Positions 7,399-16,181 of a stretch of DNA of 64,000 nucleotides are shown piece by piece. Numbering within the stretch: the stretch's first letter is position 1; every line of letters begins with the position of its first letter. The stretch spans positions 1 to 64,000 of the forward strand of contig NZ_WSQA01000008.1 in NCBI RefSeq assembly GCF_009768885.1, read 5' to 3'. Under the pieces are notes generated by a model. The model searched no databases and was not told the origin of the DNA. It saw nothing but the letters and a program-made list of their open reading frames with translations. Source of the stretch: Sphingobacterium humi (GTDB lineage: Bacteria; Bacteroidota; Bacteroidia; Sphingobacteriales; Sphingobacteriaceae). The translations under genes were made by a program, and so were the position numbers.

Positions 7399-8031
7399 TT
7401 AAGGTTTGCTGTACATGCTTTTGATCCAGATCGGAATGAGCTTTTTCCGTTCCTGCATCATTTTATGGAATTGGCTATCTTTTGTGCCGGTAATATTTTG
7501 AAATACTGGTTTGGCTACAAAAGGAAAGATGATTAAACTAACTAGGTTTAACAAATATTGCAATGGCGAGATATCGGCATGGTTCCCTTCTTGTAATTTC
7601 TCTTGAAACTGCTGGTAGAATATGGATTCTAAAACAATGGTCTTTAACGGGATTTTGTCGCCAAATTTGACCGGATTGTTGCGCATAGCCGTGAGGATGA
7701 ATAATGGAATATCGGGTTCCTTACTGATGAAATCGATGTAACGATCAGCTAGTTGTTCAATTTTCTCATCAAAGGAACTGCTCTCATCATGGAAGACTAC
7801 AGCCAAGTTATGCATAAACTTAAACACCGTTTCCAGGGTGATAATTTCGTAGAGGTTTTCCTTGCTTTTGAAATAATAACTTATCAAGGCTAAGTTAATG
7901 CCAGACTCTTCGGCGATGTCACGAGTCCGCGTTGCGGCATAACCTTTTTGATGAAATACCTTCCGCGCCGCAGCTTTTATTTTCTCTTCGGTAGATTGAT
8001 CTAATTGCTTTTTCCCTTTCGATGTCGCCAT
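7399..8031 (-). CDS. TetR/AcrR-family repressor of the efflux operon
   Basis: The N-terminal HTH (KAAARKVFHQKGYAATRTRD, then IAEESGINLALISYYFKSKENLYE) is the classic TetR DNA-binding domain at about residues 17-65. The 145-residue C-terminal ligand domain is unlike other proteins I can name. In E. coli the related CecR controls ybhGFSR. Autoregulation is supported by a near-perfect 24-bp palindrome 53 bases upstream (8084-8107) and a second copy just downstream before the tolC-like gene. The inducer is unknown but is plausibly an exporter substrate. Confidence 0.9.
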   Translation of the reverse strand: MATSKGKKQLDQSTEEKIKAAARKVFHQKGYAATRTRDIAEESGINLALISYYFKSKENLYEIITLETVFKFMHNLAVVFHDESSSFDEKIEQLADRYIDFISKEPDIPLFILTAMRNNPVKFGDKIPLKTIVLESIFYQQFQEKLQEGNHADISPLQYLLNLVSLIIFPFVAKPVFQNITGTKDSQFHKMMQERKKLIPIWIKSMYSKP

Positions 8032-8083
8032 GTATGCCTATAATTTGGCGGTAAAGGTAAGACCTTCAATTAAGTATTGCAAA

Positions 8084-8107
8084 TATTTTAATCATTTGAT
8101 TAAAATA
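8084..8107. promoter_or_regulatory. TetR operator/autoregulatory palindrome
   Basis: Arms TATTTTAATCA and TGATTAAAATA are exact reverse complements around a TT centre. This is an 11-bp half-site palindrome, the size usual for TetR-family operators. It lies 53-76 bases upstream of the tetR start, and the same core recurs at 7363-7386. Two copies of one palindrome bracketing a TetR gene and its target is strong circumstantial evidence for repressor binding. Confidence 0.7.
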
Positions 8108-8194
8108 TAAGGCTTTAAAGATTGCTATAATGAGGGGCTTCAAACAAAAGCCTTCACTTTTTTGTTTAATACTTAGAAACTAAAACGCTGTATT

Positions 8195-8371
8195 ATGGAA
8201 GAGAAAAAAGAATTTGATGATCAGGAGCGGTTAGAAGACCAACAGGTTCCTGAGGTAGTGAAAGAGGAACCGGATGATAAGCCCGCGGGTATTAATATTA
8301 TTCGTTCCGTAATTATTGCCATTATTATTTTGGCTATTATCTACTTTGTTTATTTACAAATGATGAAATAG
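8195..8371 (+). CDS. Small single-span membrane protein (58 aa)
   Basis: This short gene runs from ATG 8195 to TAG 8371. The first 32 residues are strongly acidic (MEEKKEFDDQERLEDQQ and onward). They are followed by a hydrophobic helix at about residues 36-55 (IRSVIIAIIILAIIYFVYL) and a short basic end. It is predicted to be a cytoplasmic-N-in, single-span inner-membrane protein. I do not recognise the family. It stands alone, divergent from tetR, with its own terminator 20 bases after the stop, which supports it being a real transcription unit. Confidence 0.6.
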   Translation: MEEKKEFDDQERLEDQQVPEVVKEEPDDKPAGINIIRSVIIAIIILAIIYFVYLQMMK

Positions 8372-8390
8372 CGATTCATTTATACGTGAT

Positions 8391-8419
8391 AGGAGCGTCT
8401 GCAGGATGCTCCTTTTTTT
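8391..8419 (+). terminator. Rho-independent terminator after the 58-aa gene
   Basis: AGGAGCGTC (8391-8399) pairs with GATGCTCCT (8405-8413) with one G-T wobble around the loop TGCAG, followed by a T run. It lies 20 bases after the stop of the 58-residue membrane protein. Confidence 0.8.
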
Positions 8420-8556
8420 ATGCACTGAAGGCTAATTTTTTGTAAATTAGAAGGAAACGTTGATTTTAGCTGTGAAAAAGGAGGGCAGGATGGTATGGGT
8501 TGCCAAGCAGATTAAAGTTGACGATTTTGCTAACATTTACCTTTAAACCTATTTCC

Positions 8557-9945
8557 ATGAGCGACCATTTTTCAAGACGTCAGTTTCTGAGTGCCTCTAG
8601 TTTATTATTGGGAGGTACCGTATTATCCGGAGTCAGCAAGGCCGATCCGAATGGCTTGTTAGCCGATCTATTACCAGCAGATGGCGCTGCAAAACTTAAA
8701 GTAGCCCTCATCGGTACCGGATCTCGCGGTGCCGGAATGTGGGGAAGAGACCTGCAGCGTAATTACAGCCAGCAATTGCAATTTGTAGGTTTATGCGATA
8801 AAAATAAAGGACGCCTCGCCTTTGCTAAAAACTATATTGGCTGTGATTGTCCTACCTTTACAGATTTTGAGCAGATGATGGCTCAAACGAAACCTGATCT
8901 GTTGATTGTATGTACGATGGACGCTACGCATCATGAGTTCATTATCCGCGGTATGGAACTCGGTAGCAATGTGCTGACCGAAAAACCCATGACAACGGAT
9001 GAAACCAAGGTGCAAGCCATTGTCGATGCCGAGCGACGCACAGGAAAACAATGCCGCGTGACCTTTAATTATCGCTATTCGCCACACCGCGCGAAAATAT
9101 GGGAATTGATTCGAAATGGCGCCATTGGGGAGTTAACCTCTGTAGACTTTCATTGGTACTTGGACACCTCACATGGAGCCGACTATTTCCGACGTTGGCA
9201 CCGCAAGACGGAAAACTCAGGTTCCTTATGGGTTCATAAAGCCACCCATCACTTTGATTTACTGAACTGGTGGATTGAAAGTGATCCTGTCTCGGTATAT
9301 GCTCAGGGAAGCTTGGATTTTTACGGTAAGAACGGCAAGTTTAGAGCAGAGAACTGCCGCACTTGTCCACACACGAAGGAATGTGATTTCTATTGGGATG
9401 TGACCAAAAGTAAATATTACACAGATCTGTACGTGAATAACGAAAAGTATGACGGTTATTTACGCGATGGCTGTGTATTTAAAAACGATGTAGACATTTA
9501 TGATAAAATGGCGGCAACCATTACGTATAAAAATGGAGTCCAGGTCGCATATTCCTTAACCACCTATTCGCCCTATGAGGGCTATCGAATTGCCTTTAAT
9601 GGTACCGAAGGCCGGATAGACGCTTGGATTGAAGAATCGCAACCAGAGCAAAAGAAGGATTACGATGAGTTGGTACTGTTTAAGAATTTTGGAAAACGTG
9701 AGTATATCCGAATACCGCACGGCACCTCGGGGCATGGCGGTGGTGATAAATTACTGCAGGATCAGATTTTCTTACCGAATATACCAGATCCGCTGAAGCA
9801 ATGTGCAGCAGCACGTGATGGTGCGCTATCATGTTTGATAGGTATTGCTGCCCGAAAGAGTATTGAACAGAAACAGGTAATCCAAATTGCTGATTTAACC
9901 GATATTGAGTTGATGGTAGAAAAGCCTTATCAACGGATAGTTTAA
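8557..9945 (+). CDS. Exported Gfo/Idh/MocA-family oxidoreductase
   Basis: Nucleotide-dependent sugar oxidoreductase fold. ATG 8557 was chosen because the protein (462 residues) then starts with a twin-arginine signal, FSRRQFLSASSLLLGG; an in-frame TTG at 8500 would only add 19 residues. The dinucleotide motif VALIGTGSRGAGMWG is at about residues 51-65. The EKPM of the family is present (NVLTEKPMTTDE), as is the substrate-site H in WVHKATHHFDLLNWW. An insert with Cys-rich CRTCPHTKEC at about 281-290 is unusual. Exported members of this fold include GH109-type glycosidases that use bound NAD, so the role may be glycoside cleavage rather than redox. It is monocistronic; the substrate is unknown. 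Confidence 0.85.
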   Translation: MSDHFSRRQFLSASSLLLGGTVLSGVSKADPNGLLADLLPADGAAKLKVALIGTGSRGAGMWGRDLQRNYSQQLQFVGLCDKNKGRLAFAKNYIGCDCPTFTDFEQMMAQTKPDLLIVCTMDATHHEFIIRGMELGSNVLTEKPMTTDETKVQAIVDAERRTGKQCRVTFNYRYSPHRAKIWELIRNGAIGELTSVDFHWYLDTSHGADYFRRWHRKTENSGSLWVHKATHHFDLLNWWIESDPVSVYAQGSLDFYGKNGKFRAENCRTCPHTKECDFYWDVTKSKYYTDLYVNNEKYDGYLRDGCVFKNDVDIYDKMAATITYKNGVQVAYSLTTYSPYEGYRIAFNGTEGRIDAWIEESQPEQKKDYDELVLFKNFGKREYIRIPHGTSGHGGGDKLLQDQIFLPNIPDPLKQCAAARDGALSCLIGIAARKSIEQKQVIQIADLTDIELMVEKPYQRIV

Positions 9946-9952
9946 TTTGGAT

Positions 9953-10720
9953 TTACCCCTTTACGGAATGCATTAGCAGGCGTTTGAATGGATAGATGGC
10001 CGGGAAATGCTTGTATGCTTTGGAGATTTTCTGCAGGAAGCTTTGACGAAAGGCTTCCTGTTGTTCTTTATGTAGTCTTTCCAGGTAAGGGATCAGGGCT
10101 GAACCGGAAATAAAATCATAGAGTTCCTCGGCGTTATCGGCAATAATAGGGTAGGTGCGGATGCTGATTTGAATATCCTTCATGCCGTTTTCAAAAAGTA
10201 ACTGTGCATATTCATCCAGGCTAAGCATCGGCGATTGCCGTCTGAATCCCTGAAGGGCCGCAGCATATTCCGGTTCCTGTACCAATTCGTCCAAGAGGAT
10301 ATTTAAGGTATTGTCTTTTTGCATCGGCATTTGAACCGCCAGCTGTCCGTCCTTCTTTAACTTATCGATAAGCCTCGGGAATAAGCGTTCATGATCATCT
10401 ACCCATTGTAGCGCGGCATTGCTAAAGATGAGATCATATTGATCAGCTTCCTCTAAAAAATGCTGTATATCTTGCTGTTTGAAGCTTAAGCGGTCGTATT
10501 GTATTTCCTTTGCCTTTTCTAGCATTTCCGCAGAAGCATCTATGCCAAGGAATTGCGTGCGTTTGAATCGCTGCGCCAAGAGGAGGGTCTGTTCCCCGGT
10601 TCCGCAGCCTAAATCTACCGCAAGGCTGTTTGTATCATCAATAAGGAGCGCCATCAAATCATAAAAGGGTTGATAGCGGATTTCTTTATAGCGATTGTAA
10701 ATTTCAGGATTCCAAGGCAT
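9953..10720 (-). CDS. tam: SAM-dependent methyltransferase, Tam-like (trans-aconitate 2-methyltransferase family)
   Basis: 255 residues, about the size of E. coli Tam (252). It starts MPWNPEIYNRYKEIRYQPF like Tam and has motif I AVDLGCGTGEQT at about 34-45. An acidic ribose-binding residue lies in FLGIDASAEML, and FSNAALQWVDDH fits the LFSNASIQWF.DH style of the family. Tam methylates trans-aconitate, a spontaneous product that inhibits aconitase; whether this protein has that substrate is inferred from overall similarity only. It converges with the oxidoreductase gene, with 7 bases between stop codons and no terminator hairpin visible between them. Confidence 0.75.
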   Translation of the reverse strand: MPWNPEIYNRYKEIRYQPFYDLMALLIDDTNSLAVDLGCGTGEQTLLLAQRFKRTQFLGIDASAEMLEKAKEIQYDRLSFKQQDIQHFLEEADQYDLIFSNAALQWVDDHERLFPRLIDKLKKDGQLAVQMPMQKDNTLNILLDELVQEPEYAAALQGFRRQSPMLSLDEYAQLLFENGMKDIQISIRTYPIIADNAEELYDFISGSALIPYLERLHKEQQEAFRQSFLQKISKAYKHFPAIYPFKRLLMHSVKG

Positions 10721-10992
10721 TTCTATTCGTTTTAAGCCATAAGCTACGAATAATATGCCAAGTTGAAGAAAGTAGGCTTGTTACTTTTCTTTTATTTGAT
10801 GTTTAGGTTTTAAATATAATTCAATGAAATATAATCTAAAACATGCTATTGTACAGGTTTTTGAATTTTATTTAACTTTTATTTAGCAGTTTGCTTGATG
10901 GATTATTAATTCATTGGTAATTATTACTTAACTTTAGATACCTATTATTGTAATCAATTATAATACAAAATACAGTTTGTTTTAAGCTGCAT

Positions 10993-11538
10993 ATGAAACT
11001 ACTATCCGAGCGAGAATCCTTGTTGTTGAAACGAATGAGTGATGGAAATCATCAAGCTTTTGATGAGCTTTATCATGCCTATCATGGCTTATTAATTCAA
11101 TATTGCCGTCCCTTTATTACCTTAGAAATATCGGAAGAAGAGATTGTTCAGGAGATTTTTGTAGAATTATGGGAGGGTAGAAGCAAGGCTGTCCATATTC
11201 GGAACCTCAAAGGATATTTGCTGCAAACTGCTAAGAATAAATTACTGAACATCCACCGTCATGTGTTGGTTGTGGAGCGCATGAAGCAAGAATTTATAGG
11301 GAAGCAGCAGCGAGAGACTGCCGAAGATCATCTGATCTTTAAGGAGCATTATGCGCTTTTCCAAAATCAGCTGCAAACAATTCCCGAAACCAAGCGTCAG
11401 ATCTTTGAATCCCGAGTGTTTGAATCCAAAACAAACAAGCAAATTGCCGATGAGGTACAGCTTTCGGAATCGATGGTGAAGAAGCATTATAAGTACGTTA
11501 AGTCCATTTTTGAAAATTTCCTAAAAATTTATCGCTAA
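10993..11538 (+). CDS. ECF RNA polymerase sigma-70 factor (FecI-like)
   Basis: 181 residues with ECF region 2 (HQAFDELYHAYHGLLIQYCR, EEIVQEIFVELWE) and region 4 (LQTIPETKRQIFESRVF, then NKQIADEVQLSESMVKKHYKYV). It starts at ATG 10993. It opens a classic surface-signalling cascade: a FecR anti-sigma gene 40 bases downstream and then a SusC with an STN domain. By analogy with FecI/FecR/FecA, substrate in the SusC channel signals through FecR to release or activate this sigma factor, which then transcribes the susCD operon. The 272 bases upstream are AT-rich with no recognised element. Confidence 0.9.
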   Translation: MKLLSERESLLLKRMSDGNHQAFDELYHAYHGLLIQYCRPFITLEISEEEIVQEIFVELWEGRSKAVHIRNLKGYLLQTAKNKLLNIHRHVLVVERMKQEFIGKQQRETAEDHLIFKEHYALFQNQLQTIPETKRQIFESRVFESKTNKQIADEVQLSESMVKKHYKYVKSIFENFLKIYR

Positions 11539-11578
11539 AGGGGTGTCCTTTTTTGCAGGCTTGGTGTCTTTACATTAA

Positions 11579-12676
11579 ATGGGAAAGACAATTCAGGAAT
11601 TATTTGCAAAAATACAAGCAGGAACCGCCAGCGAGCAGGAGCTTGAATCCTTTCGTGAGCTTTTGAAAACCATTCCGGAAGAAGAATATCAATTTTGGTT
11701 GGATCAATGGACTTCGCATATGGAGCAAGCTTCGGAAGCTCCCGTTCATCAGCCTCGTCCTATCGCTATTCGCTGGGTAGGCCTTGCCGCCGCAGTGCTA
11801 CTTATTGCTATTGCATTTTATTTTCCCTTTTCCAATAACACGGATGACCAGCTGGTGCAAGTTGATTCCATCATTGCTGCGCCTGCTAGCGATAAGGCAG
11901 TTTTAAAGCTGGCATCTGGTCAGGAATTTAAATTGGATAAAGAAGGTGACATCCTTAGAATTCATACGGAGGAAGTGCTGCTCGGAGGAAAAACCCTAAG
12001 CACCAGTCTGGGACAGCGAACGACCGCTATTCAGTACCACGAAATCCAAACGCCTAAAGGAGGTACTATGAAAGTTGAACTTCCGGATGGAAGCCTGGTT
12101 CATTTAAATGCAAACTCTACTTTACGTTTTCGGGCCGACTTTCAAACGCATCGAGAGGTCTATATGACGGGCGAGCTGTTCTTTGAAGTAAAGCGCGATG
12201 AAAATCATCCTTTCCTGGTTCATACTCAAAAGCAAACAGTGAAGGTCTTGGGGACAAGCTTTAACATTAGTACCTACGAGGGAGATGATCGGGAGGAAAC
12301 AACAGTAGCCTCAGGTCTGGTGGAAGTAGCTGCAGCAAATCAAAAGGTGCTGCTGAAGCCTAATCAGCAAGCTATGACAGCGGGAAATGCCCTACGCGTT
12401 GCTGAAGTAGATTTAGCCAGTATCTTGGATTGGGTGTCCAATGAGTTCGTATTCAAAAATGCAACGGTTCTGGAAGTGATGCAGGAATATGAGCGCTGGT
12501 ACGATTTAGACATCAACTTGGTCAATCCGAAAGAATTAGAAACAATCAGACTCTGGGGGAATGTAAAGCGTTCCTTAAACGCTTACAAAGCCTTGGAGCA
12601 ATTAAGCTATTTTGATATCCTATTTGAAGTAAAATCGGAAGGAGGTAATAAGAAAATCAATATCTACAAAAGGTAA
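11579..12676 (+). CDS. FecR-family anti-sigma regulator with DUF4974 domain
   Basis: 365 residues: an N-terminal cytoplasmic domain, one membrane span at about 65-84 (WVGLAAAVLLIAIAFYF) and a periplasmic FecR domain. The FecR domain includes GGTMKVELPDGSLVHLNANS and VYMTGELFFEVKRDENHPF, and the DUF4974 end includes VLEVMQEYERWYDLDI. The C-terminal part would contact the STN domain of the downstream SusC. It lies between the ECF sigma gene and susC, as expected for a trans-envelope signalling relay. Confidence 0.9.
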   Translation: MGKTIQELFAKIQAGTASEQELESFRELLKTIPEEEYQFWLDQWTSHMEQASEAPVHQPRPIAIRWVGLAAAVLLIAIAFYFPFSNNTDDQLVQVDSIIAAPASDKAVLKLASGQEFKLDKEGDILRIHTEEVLLGGKTLSTSLGQRTTAIQYHEIQTPKGGTMKVELPDGSLVHLNANSTLRFRADFQTHREVYMTGELFFEVKRDENHPFLVHTQKQTVKVLGTSFNISTYEGDDREETTVASGLVEVAAANQKVLLKPNQQAMTAGNALRVAEVDLASILDWVSNEFVFKNATVLEVMQEYERWYDLDINLVNPKELETIRLWGNVKRSLNAYKALEQLSYFDILFEVKSEGGNKKINIYKR

Positions 12677-12768
12677 AATATGGAGGGCTTCCAGCTTGGA
12701 CCCTGGAAACCCGATCCTAATAATTGACATACATATGCGATCTATCAACTATCAATTTCTCAAAATTA

Positions 12769-15700
12769 ATGAAATTTAACATCTTTACCCCTGTAGTAAG
12801 GACCTGTGCCGCCTTTTTATTTTCCAAAAGGAGAATTCGGGTGTCCAGTACCTTCGTATTGATGCTATGTGCCCTACACCCAAGCTTAGGATTAGGACAA
12901 CATATCAATTTAAATCGCCAAAACATCAGCATCAATGATGCTTTAATGGAGTTTAAAAAACAAAGCAATGTTTCCATTCTGTATAACGATGCAAGTATTG
13001 GCCAGTTTAAAGTAAAAGCCATCAATTTAAAAAATGCGTCCATCCAACAAGCTATGGACAATTTGCTTCAAAATACAGCCTTTGAATATAAGCTAACTGC
13101 CGAAAACAGTATCCTAATTAAAAGGAAAGCAAACCAGCCTGTGAATGCACCTAAGCTTCAGCAACAAGACAGCTTAAAAGGAACGGTTGTCGATGATAAA
13201 AATAAACCTTTGGAAGGTGTGACAGTTTCCTTGAGTACAGGGAAAGCCAGCACAACAACCGACCGTGCCGGACATTTCAGCATTGCCTCCGCAAAAGATG
13301 ATGTGTTGCAAGTTAGCTATGTTGGTTTTACCAAGAAAATGCAACATGCACAAATCGGAAAACCCATTACCATTCAACTACAACCCTTGGAAAATCTGGT
13401 GGATGAGGTGGTCGTGATTGGATACGGTGAGGTGAAGAAAAAAGATCTGACAGGATCTGTATCGGTGGTGAATGTCGAAGATTTACAGAATATCCCAGTA
13501 CCCCGTGTCGATCAAATGTTGCAGGGTAGAATCGCCGGAGCAGAGATTGTATCCTCATCAGGAGAGCCCGGAGCAGGAACATCTATTCGTATCCGCGGTA
13601 CCCGTTCAATATCCGCTACTAATGAACCCTTGTACGTTGTAGATGGGGTGATGGATGCCATTACATCCCTCAACGATATGAACCCGGATGATATCGCCAG
13701 CATTCAAGTGTTAAAAGATGCGTCATCAACGGCTATCTATGGATCAAGGGGTAGTAACGGTGTCATCTTAATTACCACCAAGAAGGGGACTCCCGGCAAG
13801 AACGACGTCGCTATCCGTGCGGATTTTGGCTATTCAGAATTGCCGCGTTTTCTGGATTTAATGAATGCCCAGGAATTTGCAGAGCTCCAAAACGACCGTT
13901 ACTACTTCGCTAGTGTTGCTAACCAAACAAAACCGATCGAAAGTTATCCTTATCCAGATCCGGAATCTTTGGGCGAGGGTACCAACTGGACCGATGTGGT
14001 TTCGCGCAAGGCGCCCTATCAGAACTATACCCTGACTTCAGCAGGAGGTTCCGATAAAACTCGATACTATTTCTCCGGAAACTTCAATAATAATCAAGGG
14101 ATTATCCAGGCCTCCGGCTTATTACGCTATCAGGCACGTTTGAACTTGGACCATACCTTCAGCAATAAATTTAAAGGCGGTTTCCGCTTCAATTATTCCT
14201 ACTTAGACCATGAGTTGAATAAGGTTGATATCGGTACGCAAACCCTTTGGTACCGCTCGACCATCTTCTTGGCACCAACCATTCCTGTTTATAAAGAGGA
14301 TGGAAGTTTAAACGATTGGAACTCCCAATGGTATACAGGAACCTTATTTGATTCCCCTTTGGCCAACGTTTTATTGAAACGGATCGATCAGGTGAAGAAG
14401 ACAACATCGCCCATGATGTTTATGGAGTATGAACCGCTCAAAGGATTGAAGTTTAAAACGCAATTCTCCTTTTACGATTATAACAGGTTCGATGATACAT
14501 TCTATCCATCGACATTACCTTCCCGTTTAAGCAATAATACTGGAGCGTACGCCTCGAAGCGTTCCTATACAGCCAATAACTGGTTGAATGAAAATACCAT
14601 GTCCTATGCAGCTAAAAGAGATAAGCACGTGTATGATGCTTTATACGGTTTCACCATTCAGAAAAACTGGTATAACAATTTACAGGCTTCAGGAGATGGT
14701 TACTTTATCGATGAAATCAATACCAACGATTTAAGTGCCGTTCCTTCAAAGGAAATGCTGAATGTGGCTTCCAACTTTGAGAACAGAACCCGGGTTTCGC
14801 ATTTGGGCCGTTTGAATTACCAATATAATTCGACCTATTACTTAACCCTAACAGGTCGTGCCGATGCGGGTTCTAACTTTGCAAAAAACCATAAATGGGC
14901 GTTCTTCCCATCAGCAGCTTTTAAATGGAACATGAAAAATGAAAGCTGGTTGAAAAATACCAATTGGCTGAATGAATTGGGATTACGTTTAAGTACAGGA
15001 GCTTCTGGGAATGATGCAATCGCTACATACCAATCCCTGGATCGTATTTCCTCATCCATGGGTGGCTATATCTTTGACGGCGTGATTCCGGTGTCTTATT
15101 TCCCAGCACGTATCAATAATGAAGACCTCACCTGGGAAAAAACAGTAACCTATAATGCAGGATTAGACTTCGCGATTTTAAACCGTAAGCTGACCTTTAC
15201 CTTAGATGCGTACATGTCGAAAACCTCCGACCTATTATTGACGGTGCAATTACCACATCATGGCGGTTTCCCTACGCGTTTAATGAACCTAGGTAAGACC
15301 GAAAATAAAGGGGTAGAGTTAACGGTAGAGTCGCAGAATATCAATAGAAAGGATTTCTCCTGGAACTCCACCTTTACCATTGCGCATAATAAGCAAAATG
15401 TAGTAGATATTGGTGTATTTGATCGTGTGCCAACCTATGAAAACCCTTATGGTAGTCGCTATATGATGTACGGTTATGTGGCAGGCAAGCCTTTGAATGC
15501 ACTATGGGGCATGCAGTATGCCGGAGTTTGGAAGAACAAGGAAGAGATAGAAGCTAATAAAGTCGATAAGCAGTTTGTATCCGCTTCAACAGCCTATTAC
15601 CAGCCTGGACGCCAGCGCTACATCGATCAGAATAACGATGGAATCCTGGATAATAATGACTTGGTTTACTTAGGCAATGCCGATCCTATTGTGTATGGAG

Positions 15701-16176
15701 GATTGCAGAATAGCTTCCGCTATAAAAAGCTTTATGTGAATATCTTCTTTAACTATAACCTAGGTGGAAAAATCTATAATCCTACGGAGTTATTCATGGG
15801 TACAGGTACTTACTTGTCAAACCAATACCGCTACATGGTTAATGCTTGGCATCCGGTTCGTAATCCAGACTCCGATTATCCGAGAGCAGATTCCAAGGAT
15901 GATATCCCGAACGACCGTTTCGTCTATGATGCGACCTTCTTGCGCCTAAAGAATGTAACGGTAAGTTATGTTTTTGATTTGAAGAAATTGACCAATAATA
16001 AGATAAGCTCCGTTACGGCAAGCATTAGTGGAAATAACCTATTCCTATGGAAAGAGTACAATGGTTATGATCCGGAGGTTTCTACAGATAGTGGAAGCTC
16101 GACAATCCGTCGTATGGATAACGGTGCTTATCCGAATAGCAGAACCGTTATCGGCAGTTTAAATCTTAAATTCTAA
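12769..16176 (+). CDS. SusC/RagA TonB-dependent transporter with STN signalling domain
   Basis: ATG 12769 gives 1135 residues; an upstream TTG at 12724 adds 15 without improving the signal peptide. Order: signal sequence to about 44, STN secretin/TonB domain at 47-120 (QNISINDALMEFKKQSNVSI), and a carboxypeptidase-regulatory-like beta domain (GTVVDDKNKPLEGVTVSL). Then come the TonB-box region with EVVVIGYGEVKKKDLTG, the plug and the 22-strand barrel, ending in GSLNLKF. It imports oligomers captured with the adjacent SusD and, through STN, signals to FecR. The substrate is not readable; the following phosphodiesterase-fold and DUF5689 genes are the only clues. Confidence 0.93.
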   Translation: MKFNIFTPVVRTCAAFLFSKRRIRVSSTFVLMLCALHPSLGLGQHINLNRQNISINDALMEFKKQSNVSILYNDASIGQFKVKAINLKNASIQQAMDNLLQNTAFEYKLTAENSILIKRKANQPVNAPKLQQQDSLKGTVVDDKNKPLEGVTVSLSTGKASTTTDRAGHFSIASAKDDVLQVSYVGFTKKMQHAQIGKPITIQLQPLENLVDEVVVIGYGEVKKKDLTGSVSVVNVEDLQNIPVPRVDQMLQGRIAGAEIVSSSGEPGAGTSIRIRGTRSISATNEPLYVVDGVMDAITSLNDMNPDDIASIQVLKDASSTAIYGSRGSNGVILITTKKGTPGKNDVAIRADFGYSELPRFLDLMNAQEFAELQNDRYYFASVANQTKPIESYPYPDPESLGEGTNWTDVVSRKAPYQNYTLTSAGGSDKTRYYFSGNFNNNQGIIQASGLLRYQARLNLDHTFSNKFKGGFRFNYSYLDHELNKVDIGTQTLWYRSTIFLAPTIPVYKEDGSLNDWNSQWYTGTLFDSPLANVLLKRIDQVKKTTSPMMFMEYEPLKGLKFKTQFSFYDYNRFDDTFYPSTLPSRLSNNTGAYASKRSYTANNWLNENTMSYAAKRDKHVYDALYGFTIQKNWYNNLQASGDGYFIDEINTNDLSAVPSKEMLNVASNFENRTRVSHLGRLNYQYNSTYYLTLTGRADAGSNFAKNHKWAFFPSAAFKWNMKNESWLKNTNWLNELGLRLSTGASGNDAIATYQSLDRISSSMGGYIFDGVIPVSYFPARINNEDLTWEKTVTYNAGLDFAILNRKLTFTLDAYMSKTSDLLLTVQLPHHGGFPTRLMNLGKTENKGVELTVESQNINRKDFSWNSTFTIAHNKQNVVDIGVFDRVPTYENPYGSRYMMYGYVAGKPLNALWGMQYAGVWKNKEEIEANKVDKQFVSASTAYYQPGRQRYIDQNNDGILDNNDLVYLGNADPIVYGGLQNSFRYKKLYVNIFFNYNLGGKIYNPTELFMGTGTYLSNQYRYMVNAWHPVRNPDSDYPRADSKDDIPNDRFVYDATFLRLKNVTVSYVFDLKKLTNNKISSVTASISGNNLFLWKEYNGYDPEVSTDSGSSTIRRMDNGAYPNSRTVIGSLNLKF

Positions 16177-16181
16177 ACATC

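Noticed and set aside
8500..8556. TTG start at 8500 for the Gfo/Idh/MocA gene.
   Set aside because: ATG 8557 places the twin-arginine motif at the N-terminus as expected for an exported protein.
9953..10720. BioC (malonyl-ACP methyltransferase) for the Tam-like protein.
   Set aside because: No biotin genes are nearby, and the N-terminal MPWNPEIY block and length fit Tam better.
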